From: Bacteroidales bacterium
GTDB lineage: Bacteria; Bacteroidota; Bacteroidia; Bacteroidales; P3
Reading direction: 5' to 3'
Length of the DNA: 34,288 nucleotides
NCBI GenBank assembly: GCA_017530105.1
Contig: JAFXMW010000017.1
Span: 1 to 34,288 of the forward strand
Shown piece by piece: positions 25,801-34,288 of the stretch. Each line of letters begins with the position of its first letter. Position 1 is the first letter of the stretch. Both the position numbers and the translations under genes were made by a program. The notes under the pieces were generated by a model, which worked only from the letters and a program-made list of their open reading frames with translations, did no database searches and had not been told where the DNA came from.

Positions 25801-28800
25801 CACCGGCACTGGCACCTATGTGGCCATCCACGATGCACACCCCATTACAGGCAATGCAGCGTGGTATGCCTATGTCGATGAAATCACCATCGACTACACC
25901 AACTGCCCGCCGCCGGCCATCGTTTCCACCAGTGTCACCACCAACAGCGTCAGCTTCACATGGCACGGCACTTCACCCTCCTATTTGGTTGAAATCAGCG
26001 CGGGTCCTCTCGCCGGCATCGAAACCCTTGTCAACGACACCAGCTACACCTTCACCGGACTCACCCCCAACACTCCCTACAACATTTCCGTTAAAGGACT
26101 CTGCGGAGCCGATACCAGTGAAACCATTGGCGCCAGCCTCCGCACCGAGTGTGTGGCCATCGACACCCTCCCCTTCACCTATGGATTTGAAGGCGACGCC
26201 ACAGGCTCTGCCGCTCATTTCCCCTATTGCTGGAGACGTGTCGTCACTCCGGGAGCCGTAACCAACTACTTCCCCTACGTCAGCAGCGGTAGCGCCGCAC
26301 GTGTCGGCAACCAGTACCTCTACTGGTACGGAACCACCTCCACCTCCTATCCCGACTACAACATCTGCGTGTTGCCTCAATTGGGCAGCAACTACAACAT
26401 TGCCAACACCTCGCTGCTCTTCTGGGCACGACCCACTTCCGCCTCCTACCATCCCGTATTCATTGTAGGAGTCATGGACGATCCCGACTCGATTGAATCA
26501 TTTGTCGGCATCGACACAGTATACGTCGAAAACGTTCTCGAATGGCAGCCCTTCGAAGTTCCTTTCTCCTCCTACACAGGTACAGGCACCTACGCCGCCA
26601 TCCGAATCAACCGACCCACATCCGCATGGTATTCCTACATGGACGACATTGAACTCTTCGTCACCCCCAACTGCCCGCGTCCGCAACACGTACAAGACAG
26701 CAACGTCCTTGTCGATGGTTTCGACATCTATTGGAATGCCACCAGCGATGCAAGCTCATACCAAGTCCATGTCTACTCCGAAGGTGTTCTCGACACCCTC
26801 ATCTCCACTACCAACACACACCTTACCGTCACCGGCCTCACCGGCAACACTCCCTACACCGTCAATGTCCGCGGCATCTGCGGTACCTCCGATACCAGTA
26901 TGTGGAGCTTTGATCACGACGTTCGCACTGCCTGCGTCCCTATTTCCACATTCCCCTATTTCTGCAGTTTCGAAGACGACCCCACAGGCTCCAGCAACAA
27001 CGACGTGTTTGCCTACTGCTGGCACCGTCTGAACAACGGCACCACCTACTACGGCTACCCCTACATCTCAGCCTCCACCTCCTACGCCCACAGCGGCAGC
27101 AAAGGTCTCTACTGGTATAACGCCACCACTACTGGCACCTACGGTGACTATCAGTGCATCATCCTCCCCGAGGTCGACACCACCGTGGCTCCCACCCCAA
27201 CACTCACTCTCTCCTTCTGGGCCAAACCTTCCTCCACCTCCTACCATCCCGTATTCCAAGTGGGCGTACTCTCCGACCCCGACGACATCAGCACCTTTGT
27301 AGGAATTGACACCATTGCCCTCGCCAACTCCACCACCTGGGCTGAATACACCGTCACCTTCGAGAACTACACCGGCACGGGCAACTACGTAGGCATCAAA
27401 GCCGACCGCCCGACCTCAGTGTGGTATGCCTATGTCGACGACATCACCCTCAACCACATCACCCACTGTGCACCCCCCACCAACATCACGGTCAACACCA
27501 GCCTCGACGAAGCCCGTCTGCACTGGACCGCCACCACTACCAACATCGAATTCAGCTATCGCGAAGCCGGAAGCACCGAGGGCTACACCACCCTCCTGCC
27601 CACTGCCGACAGCGTTGTGCTCACCGGCCTCACTCCCAACACCCGCTATGAATACCGCATCATAGCCATCTGCGACACCAACGACACCAGCTCGGTAATC
27701 GAAAACTTCTTCCGCACCGAAATATGCGAAAACGTCGAGTTGGACACCGTGGGATTCTATGCATGGTCCAACGACTACTCCTACCTCCCCTTCTACGAAT
27801 ACAATAAGCACACCTACTCACAGCAAATCATCGATTCCGCCTCCATGCAGAACATTGTCATGCTCGATGCCATTGAGTTCCTCACCAACTACGCCGTCTA
27901 CAATGCCGAAAACTGCACCATCTACATTGGTCATACCAACCGCAGCCAATTCGCTTCCGGCTCCAGCTGGGTGCCCGTCGACAGCCTCACGGCCTTCTAC
28001 TCCGGCAGCATGAACATGTCCGAAGGATGGAACCGCTTTGTCTTCGACTCTGCCTTCGTGTGGGACGGCCATAGCAACGTTGTCGTTGCCGTACTCCGTT
28101 CCGGCGCCGAGGATTACTATGCCAACTATGTGGGCAAACGCGTCAACCTCATGGACGACCATACCGCCCTCTACACCTACAGCTCCACTCCCATCTCGCT
28201 GACCTCCTCGCTGCCCGCCGGCACCCTGGTGCAATACCGCAACATGATGCGTCTTGTCACCTGCGGCGACCGCACCTGCCACACTCCCGTCATCGACCAT
28301 ATCAACACCACCTACACCTCGGCCGAACTGGTATGGGAAGGCGGCTTGGGCAGCTACGAGTTTGCCGTGAAGCCCGCTGACGAGCTCACCTGGCCCGATC
28401 CCATTGTGGTCAACACCAACAGCTACAACGTCACGGGTCTCATGCCCGCCACCGCCTACCACTACTCCATACGCCAGGTTTGCGACAGCGTCACTTACTC
28501 CGAATGGCTCGCCGGCACCTTTGTAACCGACACCATGCCTTGCGACGTCCCCGCCAACCTCCATTATCTGTCCATCGGCGGCCACGACATCACCATCGAC
28601 TGGGAGACTGTCACCGACACCAACTCATGGCAGATACACCTCTTCAACACTGCTCACGACACCGTCTTCGAGGTCACCACTCACCCCGTCACTATCGGCA
28701 ACCTCTTTACCAACACCACCTATAACATCACCGTCAGCACCCTCTGCGGACACGGAATCGTTATCAGCGATCCCAGCGAAACACTGACCTTCACCACCGA

Positions 28801-29353
28801 CCTGTGCCGTCCTGTCCAAGGCGTTGCCGTCTCCGACGTCACTGAATACAGTGCCATCGTACACTGGACTCCCGGCGACAACAACACCGGCACCTGGGTC
28901 GTCTCCTACGGTTTGATGGGCTTTGACAATGGTACCGGCACCACCGACACCGTCACCACCGACACCTACACCATCGTCGGCCTCGAACCCGAAACCGACT
29001 ACGATGTCTATGTCCTCGCACTCTGTGCCGAAGACTGGCCCAGCTACTGGTCGGATGTCGTCTCCTTCACTACCACGCCTCACATCGGCATCGACAACAT
29101 CGACCATGCCCACAACTGTGTCATCCACCCCAACCCCACCACCGGCAACACCACTGTTACCATCGCCGGTGTACAGGGCACCGTGGACATCACGTTGATT
29201 GACATGCAGGGCCGCACCCTCTCCACCACCTCGACCGAGTGCAACGGCGAATGTCGCCAGACCATCGATGTCTCCGACCTTGCCCAAGGCACCTACTTCG
29301 TTCACATCCGCACCAACGGCGACAGCTGGATTACCAAACTGGTAGTCAAATAA
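22814..29353 (+). CDS. Giant secreted multi-module surface protein (anchor-J-like/FN3, T9SS tail)
   Basis: A 2179-residue exported protein. The signal peptide MKKICIWMFSLVMLWFL... ends near residue 23. Six modules of about 265 residues follow, each a jelly-roll-like (choice-of-anchor J) domain with the FxxxFE...PxCW...Y...SDP...YVDD pattern, then an FN3 domain opening with Cys-Pro (starts near 231, 499, 759, 1030, 1286, 1551). A different domain occupies about 1635-1815 (YSQQIIDSASMQ, then IYIGHTNRSQF). FN3 domains 7-9 start near 1821, 1909 and 1997. The last 85 residues are a T9SS type A sorting domain (IHPNPTTGNTTV, LIDMQGRTLS, LAQGTYFVHI, KLVVK). It is Thr-, Tyr- and Asp-rich and poor in Lys, as for surface adhesins. 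It has its own promoter and terminator. Adhesion or glycan binding is inferred; no catalytic motif is seen. Confidence 0.9.
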   Translation: MKKICIWMFSLVMLWFLPQGMRGQTVVDTVPYHCNFENPTQNGRWTFANGSCYNYLVIDTMINTTPGGHAAMYVTQQFVDPPANAYKTGSSTAGDETYVSSRCFAYTTVYFPTAGSYDVGYWWHCMGETVYDFGRVILAPTSYVFSASITGWDTASSIPGQYLGAVLTPNVCISLNGSHPLSGSAEMRYHSQTFTIETPGAYRLAVMWMNDGNVGENPPLMVDDISIVPHSCPFPGNLMVDQLTDTSATFIWEGNAPLYEVAWDTLGTTGGYAHVDTTPLNTYTVRGLFPRGQYEFVARALCTESSSLISTYHIHIPDTGCDPIYNFPYTFNFDSATTFGAADTPPVIPCWGIFNDANGSSYQGYPYLYNNINYAHTGSYCLYYYYTSAANYPKNFGIHLPRLGDTVDIRNVVVKFWMRSTSTTYHPRMVVGVMSDPFNPLSFVGCDTVTTNSQTPVQFIVPLSNYMGNGRYVAIKAAAPTSNTAYYACVDDVVIDFESCIRPSIVESEITDTSASFTWLSTGAYYYQWSWIENDSTPNNTPDTTLTFTNLRQNTSYTLYLRSMCATPGQWNAIHFTTECGPLREMPWEEGFEDCSTGTGSSHPCWHFLSDGSGTYNNYYPYITSGTTYAYGGNGKYIYMYLPPATTTTSGMPTWECVVLPRVDTNEALLNQLRLSFWVATSSSTYYDYLYIGTMSDPNDISTFVVFDSTYVGATSPRLKEFDLTNITPHREYLALYGRRDSTAYRYFYIDQVSLQLIPDCPKVYNDYVTDITTSSATAHWSDSLATAWDLYCCQHGDGFRDSVAIHTTDTFYTFTNLLPNTKYDIWILPSCPDNGVAEPLRHIFRTHCETVNVLPIVQDWEEIGVSSNTVAPEIPCWTYNTNTHNYYMPYVNSSSGASYQHLGTKSLYWYHPATTGVNYPDSFLLVSPSINTDNYNIQNVIVKMWTKATSVTYTPTFQIGVMTDPDDASTFVPCQTISTDGTANWQELIGGLTSYTGTGTYVAIHDAHPITGNAAWYAYVDEITIDYTNCPPPAIVSTSVTTNSVSFTWHGTSPSYLVEISAGPLAGIETLVNDTSYTFTGLTPNTPYNISVKGLCGADTSETIGASLRTECVAIDTLPFTYGFEGDATGSAAHFPYCWRRVVTPGAVTNYFPYVSSGSAARVGNQYLYWYGTTSTSYPDYNICVLPQLGSNYNIANTSLLFWARPTSASYHPVFIVGVMDDPDSIESFVGIDTVYVENVLEWQPFEVPFSSYTGTGTYAAIRINRPTSAWYSYMDDIELFVTPNCPRPQHVQDSNVLVDGFDIYWNATSDASSYQVHVYSEGVLDTLISTTNTHLTVTGLTGNTPYTVNVRGICGTSDTSMWSFDHDVRTACVPISTFPYFCSFEDDPTGSSNNDVFAYCWHRLNNGTTYYGYPYISASTSYAHSGSKGLYWYNATTTGTYGDYQCIILPEVDTTVAPTPTLTLSFWAKPSSTSYHPVFQVGVLSDPDDISTFVGIDTIALANSTTWAEYTVTFENYTGTGNYVGIKADRPTSVWYAYVDDITLNHITHCAPPTNITVNTSLDEARLHWTATTTNIEFSYREAGSTEGYTTLLPTADSVVLTGLTPNTRYEYRIIAICDTNDTSSVIENFFRTEICENVELDTVGFYAWSNDYSYLPFYEYNKHTYSQQIIDSASMQNIVMLDAIEFLTNYAVYNAENCTIYIGHTNRSQFASGSSWVPVDSLTAFYSGSMNMSEGWNRFVFDSAFVWDGHSNVVVAVLRSGAEDYYANYVGKRVNLMDDHTALYTYSSTPISLTSSLPAGTLVQYRNMMRLVTCGDRTCHTPVIDHINTTYTSAELVWEGGLGSYEFAVKPADELTWPDPIVVNTNSYNVTGLMPATAYHYSIRQVCDSVTYSEWLAGTFVTDTMPCDVPANLHYLSIGGHDITIDWETVTDTNSWQIHLFNTAHDTVFEVTTHPVTIGNLFTNTTYNITVSTLCGHGIVISDPSETLTFTTDLCRPVQGVAVSDVTEYSAIVHWTPGDNNTGTWVVSYGLMGFDNGTGTTDTVTTDTYTIVGLEPETDYDVYVLALCAEDWPSYWSDVVSFTTTPHIGIDNIDHAHNCVIHPNPTTGNTTVTIAGVQGTVDITLIDMQGRTLSTTSTECNGECRQTIDVSDLAQGTYFVHIRTNGDSWITKLVVK

Positions 29354-29376
29354 TCGCTCAAGCCGATACCCTCCGG

Positions 29377-29412
29377 GAGGATGCCTGCCACCGCAGGCAT
29401 CCTCTCTTTTTT
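29377..29412 (+). terminator. Intrinsic terminator after the surface protein gene
   Basis: GAGGATGCCTGC (29377-29388) pairs perfectly with GCAGGCATCCTC (29393-29404) around a CACC loop, followed by TCTTTTTT. Confidence 0.93.
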
Positions 29413-29485
29413 CATCCCATCACCCCGAACCGCCACCCACAACCACCATGCTATCAACCTCCTACCCATCGCACCGCCAACCCAT

Positions 29486-29566
29486 GGTTGTATTGTTTTA
29501 CACTTGTTTCCCAGTTGTATTACACTTGTTTTACACTTTAAAAGTGTAAAACAAGTGTAATACAAC
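29486..29566. repeat. Perfect 26-bp inverted repeat with 11-bp-phased half-sites
   Basis: Positions 29514-29539 are the exact reverse complement of 29541-29566, with a single A between. Inside, TTACACTT occurs at 29520 and 29531, and its complement AAGTGTAA at 29542 and 29553: four sites spaced exactly 11 bp. A fifth TTACACTT at 29498 is 22 bp further left, and GGTTGTATT at 29486 mirrors AATACAACC at 29559-29567. The gap between terminator and Nudix gene holds nothing else. An operator cluster, bidirectional terminator or mobile-repeat remnant are all possible. Confidence 0.95.
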
Positions 29567-29692
29567 CTAAAGGTAAGTGGCACTTCATACAAGCCTCTTT
29601 CACTCACCGCAAAAGAGTCTTCCCCGACATGGCGAAAACAAATAAACGACACCAAAGCAATAAAATAACGTCCCATCCGTTATTAAGTGCAA

Positions 29693-30295
29693 ATGATTAT
29701 CGCATACCAAGACACACTGATGCACCTCTGCCCCGCCGAGAGACAGGGTTTGGAGGATGTCCCCAAAGGTTGCCTGCAAACCGACGACAGCCAGCTGGAG
29801 AGTTGCTTCGACACCTTAGTCAACGGGCATGAGGTGTGGGTATGGCTTCGCCACGGGTTCCGTCCTCTGCTCAACTACCTGCACGGTCATTATAGGTTTG
29901 TGAAAGCCGCCGGAGGGTTGGTTGTGGCATCCAGCAACGAGTGCCTGATGATTTACCGCCAAGGTCGTTGGGATCTGCCAAAGGGGATGGTGGAACCTGG
30001 CGAGACCTTGATAGCGGCTGCCCGGCGCGAAGTGGAGGAGGAAACCGGTATTTCCGTCGCCGCAACCAATGGCTTAATAACCAAGACTTACCATATTTTT
30101 GACAAATACGGTGGCTGGCACCTGAAACAAACATCGTGGTACGCCATGCAGGCCCCGCAGCTTGCCGCCACCCCACAGACCGAGGAGGAGATAACTCAGG
30201 CGGTATGGGTGCCAGCAGGGGAATGTCTTGCCCGTCTGGAAAGTTCTTTCGCCTCTCTCCGCCTCGTGGCACAAGCCTCTAAACACATCTTGTAA
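29693..30295 (+). CDS. Nudix hydrolase
   Basis: A 200-residue cytoplasmic protein. The Nudix box G-x5-E-x7-REVEEETGI is complete at residues 98-120 (GMVEPGETLIAAARREVEEETGI, given here in two parts: GMVEPGETLI and AAARREVEEETGI). The preceding AAGGLVVASSNECLMIYRQGRWDLPKG is the usual beta-strand lead-in. About 70 residues before it form an N-terminal extension that I do not recognise. The ATG at 29693 is preferred over the in-frame GTG at 29687. The substrate, some nucleoside diphosphate linked to another group, cannot be read from the box. dprA follows with a 22-bp gap if it uses the TTG start, so the two are probably co-transcribed. No convincing promoter is seen between the palindrome and this gene. 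Confidence 0.9.
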   Translation: MIIAYQDTLMHLCPAERQGLEDVPKGCLQTDDSQLESCFDTLVNGHEVWVWLRHGFRPLLNYLHGHYRFVKAAGGLVVASSNECLMIYRQGRWDLPKGMVEPGETLIAAARREVEEETGISVAATNGLITKTYHIFDKYGGWHLKQTSWYAMQAPQLAATPQTEEEITQAVWVPAGECLARLESSFASLRLVAQASKHIL

Positions 30296-30317
30296 CCCCT
30301 CAACACCGCCTAAACAT

Positions 30318-31424
30318 TTGAATCCATATCACATAGCACTGACACTGATACCCGGACTCGGCAACAAGACCATCCGTCAACTGCTGGCTTTATGTCCCAA
30401 TGCCGAAGAACTCTTCGCCATGTCGCGCCCACAATTGCGCGAACTGTTTGGCAACCACAACGGTATCATCGATGCCGTTGAAAGCAAGACCCCGCTTGCC
30501 CAGGCCGAACAAGCCATCCCGTTGATGGAAAAACATGGCGTGGACACACTCTTCTGCACCGACAGTGACTACCCCCGCCGTCTGAACGAGGCCGGATGCG
30601 AGGACACTCCTGTGCTGCTCTACCGCCGCGGCAAGTGCAATCTCAACGCCCAGCACTCCGTGGCCCTTGTGGGTTCGCGCAAATGCACCGATTATGGACG
30701 GAGCACCACGGCACGGCTGGTACATGAAATGGAGACCGACAAAACGCTGATAGTAAGCGGTCTTGCTTACGGCATCGACACAGCAGCGCACACGGCGGCA
30801 GTCGAGAACGGTTTGCCCACGGTGGCGGTGCTGGGTCACGGGCTTGACATCGTGTATCCCTACCAAAACCGCAGGCTTGCCGATAGTATTCTGGAGCGTG
30901 GCGGAGCCTTGCTGAGCGAGTACCCGCTGCTCACCGGCATCAATGCCGCTTATTTCCCTGCCCGCAACCGCATCGTGGCCGCCCTGAGCGACGCCACCAT
31001 CGTAGTGGAGGCTGCCGAGCGCGGCGGCGCACTTATCACCGCCAACATGGCCAACAGCTACCACCGCGAGGTATTTGCCGTGCCGGGACGACTGGGCGAC
31101 CCCCTCTCGGAAGGATGCAACAATCTTATCATCAACAACAAGGCCATAATGATACGCAATGCCGGCGACCTCTTCTACCAGATGGGGTGGAAAAACACCT
31201 TCGACCGCCAAAGGCAAAAAGAGGAGCAGCTCTCGTTATTCGCCTCGCTAAACAGCAACGAGCAAGCAGTGGTCCAACTTTTGACCGACAACCGCGAGAT
31301 GACCCTCGACGAAATAGTGGCAAAAAGCGGCATGGCACTGCCCAAAATTGCCTCAACCATGATGGATTTGGAGTTGAAAAACATCGTGAGGTGCCTTCCG
31401 GGCAGATTATATAAACTCAATTAA
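30318..31424 (+). CDS. dprA: DNA-processing protein DprA
   Basis: A 368-residue cytoplasmic protein that, in other bacteria, binds incoming single-stranded DNA and loads RecA in transformation. An N-terminal helix-hairpin-helix-like segment (LIPGLGNKTIRQLL) is followed by the Rossmann-fold DprA core: VALVGSRKCTDYG, SGLAYGIDTAAH, GHGLDIVYPYQNR, FPARNRIVAALS and ERGGALITANMA. A winged-helix-like C-terminal domain covers about the last 65 residues. There is no suitable ATG: the open frame reaches an ATG at 30228 inside the Nudix gene, but the added 30 residues are not family-like. The TTG at 30318 gives NPYHIALTLIPGLG, a typical DprA start, so I place the start there. It is known to matter for natural competence, but competence cannot be inferred from it alone. 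Confidence 0.93.
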   Translation: MNPYHIALTLIPGLGNKTIRQLLALCPNAEELFAMSRPQLRELFGNHNGIIDAVESKTPLAQAEQAIPLMEKHGVDTLFCTDSDYPRRLNEAGCEDTPVLLYRRGKCNLNAQHSVALVGSRKCTDYGRSTTARLVHEMETDKTLIVSGLAYGIDTAAHTAAVENGLPTVAVLGHGLDIVYPYQNRRLADSILERGGALLSEYPLLTGINAAYFPARNRIVAALSDATIVVEAAERGGALITANMANSYHREVFAVPGRLGDPLSEGCNNLIINNKAIMIRNAGDLFYQMGWKNTFDRQRQKEEQLSLFASLNSNEQAVVQLLTDNREMTLDEIVAKSGMALPKIASTMMDLELKNIVRCLPGRLYKLN

Positions 31425-33058
<1,634 letters not shown>

Positions 33059-33070
33059 TACCCTGCCATC

Positions 33071-33307
33071 ATGAAAGTGAAAATCACCAAACCCAACACC
33101 TCTGTTTTCGAGGGCGAGGCAAAACTGATTCAACTGCCTGGCACAGGCGGTTTGTTTGAAATACTGCAAAACCATGCTCCCATTATCTCTTCGCTTAGAA
33201 AAGGGACTATCCGACTGGTGACGGACAACGACGAAACGAAGACTTTCGAAATCCGGGGCGGCGTGGTAAAAGGTCAGAAAAACGATATCCTTATTTTGGT
33301 ACAATAG
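33071..33307 (+). CDS. atpC: F1 ATP synthase subunit epsilon, short form
   Basis: A 78-residue protein that corresponds to the N-terminal beta-sandwich of epsilon only: VKITKPNTSVFEGEAKLIQLPGTGG, then the LQNHAPIISSL motif and the IRGGVVKGQKNDILILV end. The C-terminal two-helix regulatory domain of other bacteria is absent, as is usual in Bacteroidota. The enzyme therefore probably lacks epsilon-type inhibition of ATP hydrolysis; that is inference from structure. It starts 12 bp after atpD, and the amidohydrolase gene follows 15 bp later. Confidence 0.95.
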   Translation: MKVKITKPNTSVFEGEAKLIQLPGTGGLFEILQNHAPIISSLRKGTIRLVTDNDETKTFEIRGGVVKGQKNDILILVQ

Positions 33308-33322
33308 CACAGCATCCGACAG

Positions 33323-34288
33323 ATGGAACCTATCTATATCGAGAATGTGCTGCTGAACGAGAAGAGTACCAATATTCTGATAGAAAACAGTATGATAACC
33401 GGCATTGGAACACAGATTCCGATGCTGGTTAATGCTATCAGGATAGACGGCAGAGGCAAAGCAGCCTTTCCCTCCTTTGCCAACATGCACACCCACGCCG
33501 CCATGACCCTGCTGAAAGGGCTGGGCAGCGACCTGCCCCTGCAGCAATGGCTGAACGACAGTATCTGGCCCGCCGAGAAGCACCTCGACGGCGAGGCTGT
33601 GTACTGGGGCGTGAAACTGGCCTGCCTCGAAATGATAAAGAGCGGCACCACCCTCTTCAACGACATGTATTTCCACCTCCCCAATGCCGCAAAGGCCGTG
33701 GCGGAAATGGGCATCCGCGGCATCCTTGGCATCAATGTGTTCGGGGACGGCGACGAGCTTACTGATGACTCTTTCCGTCAACTGCGCGACCAAGTGGAAG
33801 GAGCCAGCGACCTGCTGAAAATCAGCATCGCACCCCATTCCGTCTACACCGTCAGCGAGAAAGGTCTTGTACACTGCGCCGAGATGAGCCACCGGTACGG
33901 GACAATCTACCAGATACACCTGTCGGAGACAGAGCGGGAGGTGCAGGAATGCCTCGCCACCCATAATTGCCGTCCCTACGAGCTGCTGGAGCGGACAGGA
34001 GTGCTGGAGCTTACCAAGAACCGACTGGTGGGCGCACACAGCCTGTATTTGAGCCGTGAAGAGATAGACCTGATGGCTCGCCACCACGTAACGGCGACAC
34101 ACAATCCTGCCTCCAACCTGAAACTGGGTTCCGGCTACCGTTTCTTATATAGCGAATTGCGGGAGGCAGGGGTGAACGTCACCCTCGGCACAGACGGCAG
34201 CGCCAGCAGCAATAACTTAGACATGATTGAGGCCGCACGCCTCATGTCGTACCTTCAGAAAGGGGTGCGACAGGACCCCACCGTGCTG
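33323..34288 (+). CDS. Amidohydrolase of the MTA/SAH deaminase type, 3' truncated by the window
   Basis: The first 322 residues of a metal-dependent amidohydrolase; the frame is still open at the right edge. Metal ligands of the family are visible: H56 and H58 in FANMHTHAAM, H199 in QIHLSETEREV with E202/E204 nearby, H239 in GAHSLYLS and D291 in LGTDGSAS, with SSNNLDM following. This set and its surroundings match the 5'-methylthioadenosine/S-adenosylhomocysteine deaminase (TrzN/AtzB-like) branch rather than adenosine deaminase. The ATG at 33323 lies 15 bp after atpC, so it is probably the third gene of the atpD transcript. Reaction: deamination of adenosine thioethers; a related substrate such as 5'-deoxyadenosine is also possible. 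The missing end may be about 90-110 residues. Confidence 0.88.
   Translation, partial: MEPIYIENVLLNEKSTNILIENSMITGIGTQIPMLVNAIRIDGRGKAAFPSFANMHTHAAMTLLKGLGSDLPLQQWLNDSIWPAEKHLDGEAVYWGVKLACLEMIKSGTTLFNDMYFHLPNAAKAVAEMGIRGILGINVFGDGDELTDDSFRQLRDQVEGASDLLKISIAPHSVYTVSEKGLVHCAEMSHRYGTIYQIHLSETEREVQECLATHNCRPYELLERTGVLELTKNRLVGAHSLYLSREEIDLMARHHVTATHNPASNLKLGSGYRFLYSELREAGVNVTLGTDGSASSNNLDMIEAARLMSYLQKGVRQDPTVL

Noticed and set aside
29514-29566. Simple rho-independent terminator
   Set aside because: A proper GC-stem terminator with T-run is already at 29377-29412; this palindrome is AT-rich, ends without a T-run and has 11-bp-phased half-sites.

Overview
The window looks like a chromosomal segment of a Bacteroidota bacterium, most likely of the order Bacteroidales. 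The reasons are TAnnTTTG-type -7 promoter boxes, C-terminal sorting domains of the type IX secretion (T9SS) kind on secreted proteins, plug-less TonB-receptor-like barrels, and a short AtpC consisting only of the beta-sandwich. Genes are moderately GC-rich and intergenic gaps are strongly AT-rich. No phage, IS, CRISPR array, tRNA or rRNA is visible.

Layout. Positions 1-636 hold no credible protein gene. They contain a possible 5' end of an SRP RNA running off the left edge, with its own -7 box, and an exact 20-bp direct repeat. 637-6983 (minus) is a tight three-gene unit: a large TPR protein, a plug-less outer-membrane barrel and FolC. 7128-8588 (minus) is a thioredoxin-fold protein without a CXXC motif. 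8881-9045 (plus) is rubredoxin, ended by a hairpin terminator. 9192-11967 (minus) is an Omp85-like barrel preceded by a GltS-type glutamate/Na+ symporter. 12118-16352 (plus) holds an M28 peptidase fused to a barrel-like domain, then a small protein with a T9SS-type tail and a Cthe_2159-like beta-helix carbohydrate-binding protein. 16592-22374 (minus) holds pyrE, a SUMF1-fold protein, hpt, a lipoprotein and an AsmA-like protein; the last three overlap by ATGA. 22814-29353 (plus) is a 2179-residue surface protein with six anchor-J-like/FN3 modules and a T9SS tail. 29693-34288 (plus) holds a Nudix hydrolase, DprA, AtpD, AtpC and a truncated MTA/SAH-deaminase-type amidohydrolase.

How the genes fit together. 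Much of the window serves the cell envelope: outer-membrane barrels, periplasmic TPR and AsmA proteins, and exported T9SS-type cargo. Housekeeping genes (folC, hpt, pyrE, dprA, atpDC) are interleaved and in places translationally coupled to envelope genes. The T9SS machinery itself is not in the window.

The least explained signals are non-coding: a perfect 26-bp inverted repeat whose half-sites are spaced exactly 11 bp apart (29514-29566), a second, unrelated 11-bp-period AT-rich array (16482-16558), a 9-bp tandem repeat at a gene junction (10548-10583) and the 20-bp direct repeat at the left edge. I see no clear defence or mobile system. All family assignments come from reading the sequence by eye; no database search was run.
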